Shown one piece after another: positions 16,272 through 23,760 of a DNA stretch of 64,000 nucleotides. Positions within the stretch are counted from its first letter, which is position 1. Every line of letters begins with the position of its first letter. Origin of the DNA: Bacteroidia bacterium (GTDB lineage: Bacteria; Bacteroidota; Bacteroidia; Bacteroidales; CAJPTX01); the NCBI GenBank assembly GCA_905373475.1, contig CAJPTC010000010.1:1-64000 (forward strand), in the 5' to 3' direction. The translations under genes were made by a program, and so were the position numbers. The notes beneath the pieces are model-generated. The model made no database searches and had not been told where the DNA came from. It saw only the letters and a program-made list of their open reading frames with translations.

Positions 16272-17705
16272 CTAGCGGCGTCGTTTCCAACCCGTCAGAA
16301 GTGTCCAGAGAATAGCAAGCCCCATGAAAAAAATAAAGAGAATTCCGCCCTTTCCCAAGAAAGTAAAGATGCGCCCCGTGTGCACCTCCAGAGCAGCACT
16401 TCGTAGAGACATGGGAAGTTTGACCAGTTCGGTGGGCATACTTATCTGCTCCGTGCCCTTGTTGTAATCAACAGTAAAGGGGCAGTTTCCTATATCCGTC
16501 GAATAGCCTGCAATGGCATGTTCGGCTATCGGAATCCCTTGTTGCACTTGCGCAGGTTCATGCGTAAAATAATCGAATGTCACCCCAGTACTCCTATCCC
16601 ATAAAAACATACCGCTGAATGAACCAACGAGCCAAGTACCAAGCGAATCTTGCACCTGTGCGTTTATCCCCATTACACTTATTGGAGGCTGCGCCACCTG
16701 CACGGCACGAGGAGAAGCGCTAAAATTAGAAAGCGTGTAGAACCCATTGGAAGTATAGAGCAACCAGTCGTTGTAGTAGCGATCGCGGCGCAATGTACGT
16801 AGCTTGTCGTGCCACGGGTTCGGACTGTCTAAGCTAGAAAAAGGAATAGGCGGAATTCTACCCGAAGCTATCGCAATAAGGGCAGGAGGGCGCAAAAACC
16901 AACCTGTAATACACAAAGCAAGAGTTGCTACTATCGTCCATTTCCCAACGGCGTTGTGCCATCGAAAAAGCTTAGATAAAATAATCCGTGTTCGTTTTCT
17001 CACCTTCGGCAAAAACCAGTACAGCACCCCTGTAAGCGAAATAAATACAAGTGCTAGGGCGATGAGATCTACGACAATCTTTCCTCCCCAACCAAAAAGT
17101 TCACCACTATGAAGCAGCCACACGGTTCGGAACAGCGGCACTTTCCCGTCATAATCATCAGGTTGCTTCAGCATTAGCTTCTGGAACTGGGTATAGGGTG
17201 CGGCCGCATAATAGAGATATGAACGTCCCAGCACAAAAAGCGTATCTTGGTAAAACACCATATCCGTTAAGCGCTCTTCCTCCTTTTTGGGCAATGGAAC
17301 TTCGCGCCAATACGCACTATCCGTGTAAACATAGAGCCCATACTGACCAGCTACAAAAAGTTGATCGGCGTCGGTGTGTACAACACTGCGAATATTCCGA
17401 TGATCCGCCCCCAAGGGTAATCCACGATTCAGGTCGCGAAACGCAGAAGCATTGCGATCGGTAAGCCATATTCCACCATTTCCATAAATCAGTACACCCT
17501 CTTGCCAAGGCAACGAGCCGCGCAGCAATCCACGATTCCAGTGCTGGTACTCATAGTCGGAGGGAAGCAAAGAGCGGCTTACATTGATGTTCGAGAAAAG
17601 GGTAGGGTGATTTAATACAATCCCTGAAAGACAGAAGAGAAATATGAAAAAAGCCAAAATGAGCCCAAACCACTTGTGCTGCTTGCGCCACGTGCTCTTT
17701 TTCAT
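16272..17705 (-). CDS. PepSY-type transmembrane protein
   Basis: 477 residues. It begins with a cytoplasmic RKQHKWFGLILAFFIFLFCLSGI helix (shown in pieces: residues about 5-28), the PepSY-associated membrane helix, and has further helices near 210-235, 255-275 and 455-475. Two extracytoplasmic stretches contain strand-rich, propeller-like sequence (GGIWLTD, GQYGLYVYTD, SGMFLWDRSTG). The second RWHNAVGKWT helix matches the PepSY_TM repeat. Such proteins are linked to ferric-siderophore reduction or redox functions in the envelope, but no substrate is shown here. The ATG at 17705 is used because an upstream GTG lies inside a terminator stem. It probably goes with the two genes upstream despite the terminator. 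Confidence 0.8.
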   Translation of the reverse strand: MKKSTWRKQHKWFGLILAFFIFLFCLSGIVLNHPTLFSNINVSRSLLPSDYEYQHWNRGLLRGSLPWQEGVLIYGNGGIWLTDRNASAFRDLNRGLPLGADHRNIRSVVHTDADQLFVAGQYGLYVYTDSAYWREVPLPKKEEERLTDMVFYQDTLFVLGRSYLYYAAAPYTQFQKLMLKQPDDYDGKVPLFRTVWLLHSGELFGWGGKIVVDLIALALVFISLTGVLYWFLPKVRKRTRIILSKLFRWHNAVGKWTIVATLALCITGWFLRPPALIAIASGRIPPIPFSSLDSPNPWHDKLRTLRRDRYYNDWLLYTSNGFYTLSNFSASPRAVQVAQPPISVMGINAQVQDSLGTWLVGSFSGMFLWDRSTGVTFDYFTHEPAQVQQGIPIAEHAIAGYSTDIGNCPFTVDYNKGTEQISMPTELVKLPMSLRSAALEVHTGRIFTFLGKGGILFIFFMGLAILWTLLTGWKRRR

Positions 17706-17719
17706 TTTCTGCAAACTAT

Positions 17720-17750
17720 AAAAAAGGGCACTCACGAAGATGAAGTGCCC
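17720..17750 (-). terminator. terminator between the membrane gene and the PepSY gene
   Basis: On the minus strand, GGGCACTTCA pairs with TGAGTGCCC (one bulge) around a 6-base loop and is followed by six T. It lies 9 bases after the stop of the gene ending at 17759 and just before the PepSY start, so it may partly uncouple the two. Confidence 0.8.
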
Positions 17751-17758
17751 CTCTTGCT

Positions 17759-18628
17759 TTAATTTTTTGTCTTACGTCTTGCGCTTTTCAGCCAGAAATA
17801 GATACCCAAAGCCACAAATACCAGCAGAATAACTAGCAGTGGGAGCGCATACTTGTCGGGCTCTGTCCAGAACTCGTTGAAGAAGTTGATGCGACCAAGG
17901 ATCTCTACAGGAGTCCAAAATATGATAACCGTTGCAATCGCCATACGTATGTTTGCGCCCCAAGCTGCAATACGAAGCTGTTTTCTAAACATGAACACAG
18001 AACCTATCAGACAGCCAAGACCTACGAGATAAGTAACAGGGTGATGATCGCCCAAGAAATTCTTGTCGTAGCAGAACATCAACAGGAGATAAAGCGCCCA
18101 GAGCATGGTGTTTATTTCCATGAAGGTTACAATGCTGGTATGACGCGTCATGGCATGCGGCGCTATTTCGTTTTGTTTCTTTCCGAAGCACACCTTTTGT
18201 ATCCACGTGATAAAATCACAACCATTCTTGGTACTGAAAACATACATGGTCATAATCATCATCCAGAGCCCGAAGGTGGCAGGAAGTATCAAATACTCTG
18301 GCTTGGTAACAATTTCGCCGTTCTCCATTTCTGGCATCACACCATAACGACGCGCGTAGTACATAAAGAGAAATTCTACCCATCCTGTCCAGAAGAGTAG
18401 TCCTCCAAACAATCCCCACAACGTTTGGCGCGTATCGCCCTTTACCATAACGCCCACTATCACCATAATCAGCCCCACAAGCCCCATCAGAAAACCCGCA
18501 ACATGCATAGATCCCTCTTCCATAAATTTTTCCATAAGAATCATAAGGGCATGCCCTAGAGGCATGGCAAAGAGCACAAGCAGGAACGAGGCGATAGTCC
18601 GCCAAGGATAGAATTCTTTTTTCTCCAT
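17759..18628 (-). CDS. eight-helix integral membrane protein of unknown function
   Basis: 289 residues with about eight transmembrane segments. Conserved-looking features include GHALMILMEKFM in the first part, WTGWVEFLFMYYARR, and WTPVEILGR near residue 240. I do not recognise a named family, although proteins of this shape occur next to PepSY genes in Bacteroidota. It starts 11 bases after the secreted calycin-like gene, so the two are co-transcribed. The ATG at 18628 is preferred over a TTG nine bases upstream. Confidence 0.75.
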   Translation of the reverse strand: MEKKEFYPWRTIASFLLVLFAMPLGHALMILMEKFMEEGSMHVAGFLMGLVGLIMVIVGVMVKGDTRQTLWGLFGGLLFWTGWVEFLFMYYARRYGVMPEMENGEIVTKPEYLILPATFGLWMMIMTMYVFSTKNGCDFITWIQKVCFGKKQNEIAPHAMTRHTSIVTFMEINTMLWALYLLLMFCYDKNFLGDHHPVTYLVGLGCLIGSVFMFRKQLRIAAWGANIRMAIATVIIFWTPVEILGRINFFNEFWTEPDKYALPLLVILLVFVALGIYFWLKSARRKTKN

Positions 18629-18639
18629 AATGTCCAATT

Positions 18640-19122
18640 TTATTTTACATTTCCTAAGAAGCTGAATTTTGCCTTTTTACGAGAGAACCCGACCGAACTG
18701 GTCACGTTGAGATGTAGCTCGATAGTTTTAACGCCGTTTGAGGTAAGTAACGTTCCATGAAAAGCACCGAGCGGATCGCCAGAATCGGTATCCCATTCCA
18801 AGTCGGGCGTTAGGAAACCAAAAATGCGAATCTCGCCAGCATTGGGGGATGTTGTAGTCAGCCTACCATCTGTCGATAAAGAAACCCCCGTAACCCGAAA
18901 ATGAACACTACCAGGCATTTTACCGAATTTCTCGAGCACGCCCGTTAGCGTACCATTGTGCAGCGTAAATACCAACGGTTGCGCCTCTTTAGGCTCGCCA
19001 TTCATAAGGATACGATAGGCTGAACCTGTATAAATTCCGTTGTAGCTACTAATAGACTGTGCTCTGATCCCTTGCAGAAATAACACTGCAATGAGAGCCA
19101 TTGTGAGTAATACCTTTTTCAC
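18640..19122 (-). CDS. secreted calycin-like protein
   Basis: 160 residues. The GTG start at 19122 leads straight into a signal peptide (MKKVLLTMALIAVLFLQGIR, cut near AQ). The mature part begins NGIYTGSAYRILM and contains an all-beta pattern with GTLTGVLEKFG and a late HGTLLTSNGVKTIELHLNV, consistent with the small lipocalin-like calycin domain found in secreted Bacteroides proteins. It is first in a run with the membrane protein at 17759 and then the PepSY protein, which suggests an envelope complex or ligand-handling role. Confidence 0.7.
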   Translation of the reverse strand: MKKVLLTMALIAVLFLQGIRAQSISSYNGIYTGSAYRILMNGEPKEAQPLVFTLHNGTLTGVLEKFGKMPGSVHFRVTGVSLSTDGRLTTTSPNAGEIRIFGFLTPDLEWDTDSGDPLGAFHGTLLTSNGVKTIELHLNVTSSVGFSRKKAKFSFLGNVK

Positions 19123-19345
19123 GATTCGTACATTTTAGATAACGGGTAGTCAGATCTATTCTATGGATAGCTTAATAAGCAATACGCAGCGTACATCTTA
19201 CCTCCGCTGCGCTCACAAATAAAAATTGATGTTCAATCTCTCCATCTGCTTACCGACACAACAGGAACATAAAACGAAGCAAAATTGTTCCATCTTCGTT
19301 GCGCAGTGTTTGCTAGGAAGCCTAGGCAAGTAAAAAACAGTAAAA

Positions 19346-19380
19346 GAAAAAGGAGCGAAACGTAAAGCTTCACTCCTTTT
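19346..19380 (-). terminator. terminator downstream of tRNA-Asp
   Basis: On the minus strand an 8-bp stem (GGAGTGAA/TTCGCTCC, one mismatch) flanked by A and T runs is followed by five T. It lies three bases past the tRNA 3' end and would terminate its transcript. Confidence 0.75.
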
Positions 19381-19382
19381 TG

Positions 19383-19456
19383 CGGTCTGGACGAGACTCG
19401 AACTCGCGACCTCCGCCGTGACAGGGCGGCATTCTAACCAACTGAACTACCAGACC
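19383..19456 (-). tRNA. tRNA-Asp (GUC)
   Basis: A 74-base cloverleaf: 7-bp acceptor stem GGTCTGG/CCAGACC, anticodon stem CCGCC/GGCGG enclosing the loop CTGTCAC with anticodon GTC, and the T-loop motif GTTCGAGTC. The CCA end is not encoded. It has a perfect promoter upstream and a terminator downstream, so it is a single-gene unit. It sits at the edge of the accessory genes, a common position for integration sites, but no integrase or att duplication is visible here. Confidence 0.97.
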
Positions 19457-19482
19457 TCAATCCCCTCTCTCTTTCAACGGTG

Positions 19483-19513
19483 CAAAAGTAATAGCTTTTT
19501 CCGAACTGACAAA
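19483..19513 (-). promoter_or_regulatory. perfect Bacteroidota promoter of tRNA-Asp
   Basis: On the minus strand: TTTG (19513-19510), 19-base spacer, TACTTTTG (19490-19483). Both boxes match consensus. The predicted start is about 20 bases before the mature tRNA 5' end. Confidence 0.8.
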
Positions 19514-19697
19514 AATCTTTGAAAACATTTACCGAACCGCAGATAGTGCGCATAAAAAGAACCACCACCTCGCACTTCCGACTCTCGGCTTAGTTTATCC
19601 TGCCCTCTCTTCATGTTGCACCCACGTCTCTTTTTTACCAGAATATTCTCACTATCTCTAAGTATAATTACTGTAGGAAATCCCATTTCACAGGCAT

Positions 19698-19705
19698 TAA
19701 CTTTG
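19698..19705 (+). promoter_or_regulatory. -7 box upstream of the T9SS cargo operon
   Basis: TAACTTTG is a perfect TAnnTTTG match 54 bases before the ATG at 19760. No TTTG lies at the expected -33 position. It is the only good candidate for the 19760-25473 gene run. Confidence 0.45.
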
Positions 19706-19759
19706 TGGCAAGAAATAATACACAAAGCATATAAGGTTATCAAGGAAGGAGTCACGAAA

Positions 19760-20302
19760 ATGAAACGAGTACTCTTGTTGTTACTTCTAGTTGCATGCGC
19801 TACTATGAGTATGGCGCAGGAGCGACATGGAAGCGGGAGCTTCTCGCCTGCCGCGGGCATCGCGAATATCAAAAACTACGACATAGCTTGGGAGTCAGGA
19901 CTTACCCTCTCTAGCGAACTCCGTACCAGTGCAGACGGGAAACTGCTCCTGATAGGGGGCATTGGGGCTACCATCGGCGGGTACGACATCAACCCCAGTC
20001 CGAACCCTGATCCGACCAAACCAGATACGCCTGGCGGCATACAGGAATCGCAAATTGCCGAGATCTCCGTTTTCCCAAATCCCGCACAGCGCTTTGCTGT
20101 CGTCAGTCTTGAGGAAAACTGCCAAGCAGTAGCCATTGAACTTTACAACACCCTCGGGGTGAACCTCATGCGCCTGCCCGTACAGGATAATAACCGCGTG
20201 CAGCTCGATCTATGCGGTCTTGCCAACGGAGTCTACGTAGTGCGTGCAGTTGATGCACACGGACAACTCGTAGGACGCACGAAGCTCGCGGTACAACGCT
20301 AA
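19760..20302 (+). CDS. T9SS-sorted secreted protein
   Basis: 180 residues. The signal peptide MKRVLLLLLLVACATMSMAQ is followed by a short, Pro/Asn/Asp-rich linker and, from about residue 100, a type A T9SS C-terminal sorting domain: ISVFPNPAQRFAVVSLEEN, then IELYNTLGVN and LANGVYVVRAVDAHGQ, ending GRTKLAVQR. This domain directs export through the PorU/PorV type IX system and surface attachment. Little is left for a separate functional domain. The ATG at 19760 has AGGAAGGAG upstream. It is the first of four closely spaced plus-strand genes and may be exported together with them. Confidence 0.85.
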   Translation: MKRVLLLLLLVACATMSMAQERHGSGSFSPAAGIANIKNYDIAWESGLTLSSELRTSADGKLLLIGGIGATIGGYDINPSPNPDPTKPDTPGGIQESQIAEISVFPNPAQRFAVVSLEENCQAVAIELYNTLGVNLMRLPVQDNNRVQLDLCGLANGVYVVRAVDAHGQLVGRTKLAVQR

Positions 20303-20331
20303 ATTCGTAATCGTCGAAAAATAGGGTAGAT

Positions 20332-21963
20332 ATGAAGAAATATATACTACTGTTGAGCGCCTTGTTGCTCACCCTGTTTGTCCAAGCACAAACGAAGAAA
20401 ACAAGGCTAAATGAGAAGCTCGGCGACGTGGTGCTAGAAAACAAGCTACCAGCCAGTTTCAGCTACCAAGCTCTCATCACACGAAACGGAAAAGTGGCTT
20501 CGTTCGTGAACCTTAAGCTTGAAATTACACTACAAGACGAAGAAGGAAACCAGTTCCTCGTTGAAGAGCACAGTGCAAAGACTTCCCGCACAGGGATGGT
20601 GAAACTCGCCGTCGGTTCAGGAAGGGCTAAAAAAGGAAATCTAAACCAAGTAGATTGGAACAAAGGAATCTTCATCGCCATAAAGGCAGACTTCGGTTCT
20701 GGCTACGAGAGCTTAGGCGCTCCCGTTAAGATGATGGCAGCTCCCTACGCACTCTACGCAGCCAATGCGCCCCTGATTCGGAGTAACACCACAGAGGAAG
20801 ATGCACCCATTTTCCAAGTGCAGAATAGCGATGGATACCCACTCTTTACCGTCTACGAAGGCGGCTACGTAACCATGAACGTTGCCGATGAAACATCTAC
20901 ACGACGTCCACGTGGTGGTTTCGCAGTAAAGAGTTTCCGCGGCGAGTCTACTGCGCCTCGTTTGCAGGTTGCCGACGGACGAGTAGATATGTTCGTAGAT
21001 CCCCTCACACGTCGCCCACGTGGCGGCTTTGCCGTAAAAACTTACGGACATTTGCGCGACGGGGAAAGTGGCGAAACTAAAACACTCTTCAGCATGAATG
21101 ACAGAGCAGCCTACTTCACTCTCGATAAAAATGCAAAGGGCTCCTCTTTCCAGCTCCGTAGCCGATGCGACGAAAAGGTTGTCATGGCATTTACGAAAGA
21201 GGGAAAAATACAAACCCGGAATGAAGCTGCTGATGTCATTGAATCGTTGCCAGAAGCATCGCCTAGCACCTCTTTTGAGATCGATTGGGTGCAATATTCC
21301 ATCCCATTAACTTATTCTGAATTCCCTGGTTTTACAAACCTGATCCGCTGGGCAATCCCAAGGGTTAAACTTGACGGAAACGAAACGACCAAGTACGACA
21401 TCCGCATTGAAGACGAACCGAGTGGCGCAAGACTTTCAGATTACATCCGCGTCGGGGAAGTGAAAGAGTTGCAGGCTACCAAGTTCGGGCTCGCACTGGC
21501 AAGCAACTTAGCGCTAGACAACAATTTTGTATTCCCCAACGGAAAAATCACTGTGTGGAGCACTGAAATCCCAAGTCTGCAAAAGGTAATTGAGTTTAAC
21601 GATCAAAAGCAACTCTCCGTTGAAGACGTTCTGGAGCTCAAAAATGCAGATGAAAATGCACGTATGCTGCAAACGGATAATGAGTTCACAATTGAACTCA
21701 AAGCAACAAGAATAACACCAAATGCTAGTTTTGAGCATCTGCTCCTGAACACAGATCTGAGATTTGAAATACAAGGCGAATGGGCGCAATGCTTAAAAGC
21801 AGAACGCGATGGTATGAGCGTTAAGTTCATAGTTACCGACAGAACCAAATTTGAGACGATAGCTACCGTTGGAAATACCCATACGATTCCGATGAAGTTG
21901 GTCTTCCCCAATAATATCTATCCTTCTGTCTCTTTTGAACTTAAGGTTTATGTTATGCTCTAG
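20332..21963 (+). CDS. secreted FNYQA/GGFAV-repeat protein, tandem copy 1
   Basis: 543 residues. Signal peptide (MKKYILLLSALLLTLFVQAQ). Residues about 43-145 match the Bacteroidota domain that runs from F(S/N)YQA to PYALYA and includes ITLQDE, VEEHSAKTSRTGM and GYESLGAPVKM. Then follow FQVQNSDGYPLFTVYEGG (about 158-175) and two RRPRGGFAVK motifs (about 189 and 226). A C-terminal region of about 230 residues is shared by all three tandem copies and begins near FTNLIRW. No type A T9SS sorting domain is visible at the C-terminus. The GGFAV motif occurs in large Bacteroidota fibre-like proteins. Function unknown; probably a surface or secreted adhesin-like factor. Confidence 0.8.
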   Translation: MKKYILLLSALLLTLFVQAQTKKTRLNEKLGDVVLENKLPASFSYQALITRNGKVASFVNLKLEITLQDEEGNQFLVEEHSAKTSRTGMVKLAVGSGRAKKGNLNQVDWNKGIFIAIKADFGSGYESLGAPVKMMAAPYALYAANAPLIRSNTTEEDAPIFQVQNSDGYPLFTVYEGGYVTMNVADETSTRRPRGGFAVKSFRGESTAPRLQVADGRVDMFVDPLTRRPRGGFAVKTYGHLRDGESGETKTLFSMNDRAAYFTLDKNAKGSSFQLRSRCDEKVVMAFTKEGKIQTRNEAADVIESLPEASPSTSFEIDWVQYSIPLTYSEFPGFTNLIRWAIPRVKLDGNETTKYDIRIEDEPSGARLSDYIRVGEVKELQATKFGLALASNLALDNNFVFPNGKITVWSTEIPSLQKVIEFNDQKQLSVEDVLELKNADENARMLQTDNEFTIELKATRITPNASFEHLLLNTDLRFEIQGEWAQCLKAERDGMSVKFIVTDRTKFETIATVGNTHTIPMKLVFPNNIYPSVSFELKVYVML

Positions 21964-22011
21964 ATACTGGGAGTTACAGTACGATTTTTGGAAAAGAATA
22001 ACGCAGTAGAT

Positions 22012-23730
22012 ATGAAGAAATATATATTGTTGTTAGGTGCTCTGATGTTCGCAGTTTTAACACAGGCACAAGCGCAAAGCGAGACAGAAGAGAAGCTAGG
22101 GGACGTAATGCTTAAAAGCGAAACCCCGACCTCCTTTAACTACCAAGCGCTGCTCTACAACGACGGCAAACCTGTTGCCGAGAAGAGCGTAAAGATAAAG
22201 ATCACACTTCAAGATGAAACGGCGAAAGCCTATTTCATAGAAGAACATACCACGAATACGGCTAAAACGGGAATGATAAACGTTTCGGTCGGAAAAGGGA
22301 CTCCCATTACGGGAGATTTGAACGATGTGGCGTGGGAAAAAGGTGTTTTCATCGCCGCCGAAGCCGATTCGGGCTCGGGCTACAAATCGCTTGGACCTGC
22401 TACGAAAATGCAAGCTGTCCCCTACGCACTTTATGCGCGTGCAGTTCCCGTAATTCGTGGTACAAAGGCGGGAAAGGAGGAGGGACGCCCCATTTTTCAG
22501 GTACAAAACAGCAAAGGGATGCCTCTTTTCTCGGTATATGAGGAAGGGATTAGTATCAATGTTCCCGATCTTCCATCGGGCACACGCCGTCCGCGTGGAG
22601 GTTTCGCAGTAAAGAGCTTTCGCCTCGGTGGCGATCTCTCCGAGGAGAGTTCTAATAATCGGTTGCAAATTGCCGACGGAGCTATCGATGTTTTCGTAGA
22701 TCCCGTAATGCGTGGCTACTACGGAGGTTTCGCAGTAAAAACAATGGGGCATTTGCGCAGCGGCGAAAACGGACAGAAAACCCTCTTTAATCTAGACGAC
22801 CGCTCCACTTTCTTCACACTAGACAATTGCGGCATTGAAAGTACTTTCCAGCTCCGCGATCGTTGCAACAACAATCAGGTAATCATGAACCTCGGTGCAA
22901 ACGGGAAGATCCAATCGAAGCAAATACCAGACAAAGTCTTGCAAGATTTACCATCTACAGCCTCGGGTGCTACTCTCCAAGTGGAGTGGCCATGGCCTAG
23001 TAAAGCTACTACTGAGCCCCAAAAATTGGGTTTTACCAATTTGATGCGTTGGCGCGTGCCGACAGTGAAAGCACAAGTGGTAGGGTCGGGAGTAGCATCT
23101 AAAATAAAGGAGGTCGATTATGAGATTGAAGTTGTTAATGATCCTGCTGAGGCAAAAAAACTTACTGACTACCTAAAGGTTGGATACTATATGCAGGGAG
23201 ATACGAAGAGGGTTTTGGGGCTTATGCTAAACAGCAAGCTAAAACTAGATGATGATTTTACTTTCCCAAAAGGCAAAATTGTAATCCGCTCCATTGCTCT
23301 CAATCCTAATTTGAAAACCGAAATTGTCTTTAGTGGTCAGAGAATGTTGTATGAAGATGAGTTTGAATTTACGGCGCATTGGTTCACAAAGTCAATGTCT
23401 AATTACGTAGAATTCTCTGATAATGAGTTTTTTATGTCTATACTAGCAAATGAGTTTACGCAGAATGCAGATGCAAAAGAACTCCTTATGAACCTTCCCA
23501 TTAAAGTAGAGATTACGAACGATAAGTATAAGGATTGCCTAAAAGCGACCATCGAAAATGGTCACATAAAATGCCGTGTAACTGATCGTCATGCGTATGA
23601 AAATGCTTTAGGCGCATTCCCAGTGACGGGAGGCGAGAAAGAGATAACTCTGAAACTTAAGCTCTCATTTCCCAATGATATCTATGAAGAGGTTGAAGGT
23701 AACGGGACAGTTAGAGTAGGAAAGTATTAG
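22012..23730 (+). CDS. secreted FNYQA/GGFAV-repeat protein, tandem copy 2
   Basis: 572 residues, paralogous along its length to the genes on either side. The start ATG at 22012 and its surrounding 20 bases are identical to those of copy 1. Signal peptide MKKYILLLGALMFAVLTQAQ; FNYQALLYNDGKPVAEKSVK near 40; PYALYARAVPVIRG near 145; FQVQNSKGMPLFSVYEEG; first motif TRRPRGGFAVKSFR intact. The second motif has changed to MRGYYGGFAVKTM, losing the arginine cluster. C-terminal domain starts near FTNLMRW. No catalytic motif is seen. Gap of 48 bases to copy 1. Confidence 0.8.
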   Translation: MKKYILLLGALMFAVLTQAQAQSETEEKLGDVMLKSETPTSFNYQALLYNDGKPVAEKSVKIKITLQDETAKAYFIEEHTTNTAKTGMINVSVGKGTPITGDLNDVAWEKGVFIAAEADSGSGYKSLGPATKMQAVPYALYARAVPVIRGTKAGKEEGRPIFQVQNSKGMPLFSVYEEGISINVPDLPSGTRRPRGGFAVKSFRLGGDLSEESSNNRLQIADGAIDVFVDPVMRGYYGGFAVKTMGHLRSGENGQKTLFNLDDRSTFFTLDNCGIESTFQLRDRCNNNQVIMNLGANGKIQSKQIPDKVLQDLPSTASGATLQVEWPWPSKATTEPQKLGFTNLMRWRVPTVKAQVVGSGVASKIKEVDYEIEVVNDPAEAKKLTDYLKVGYYMQGDTKRVLGLMLNSKLKLDDDFTFPKGKIVIRSIALNPNLKTEIVFSGQRMLYEDEFEFTAHWFTKSMSNYVEFSDNEFFMSILANEFTQNADAKELLMNLPIKVEITNDKYKDCLKATIENGHIKCRVTDRHAYENALGAFPVTGGEKEITLKLKLSFPNDIYEEVEGNGTVRVGKY

Positions 23731-23760
23731 AAACGCAACACGAGAACTTTATAGTTTGAA

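Noticed and set aside
19383..19456. tRNA-Asp as the attachment site of an integrated element
   Set aside because: No integrase gene and no partial duplicate of the tRNA 3' end is visible in the window.
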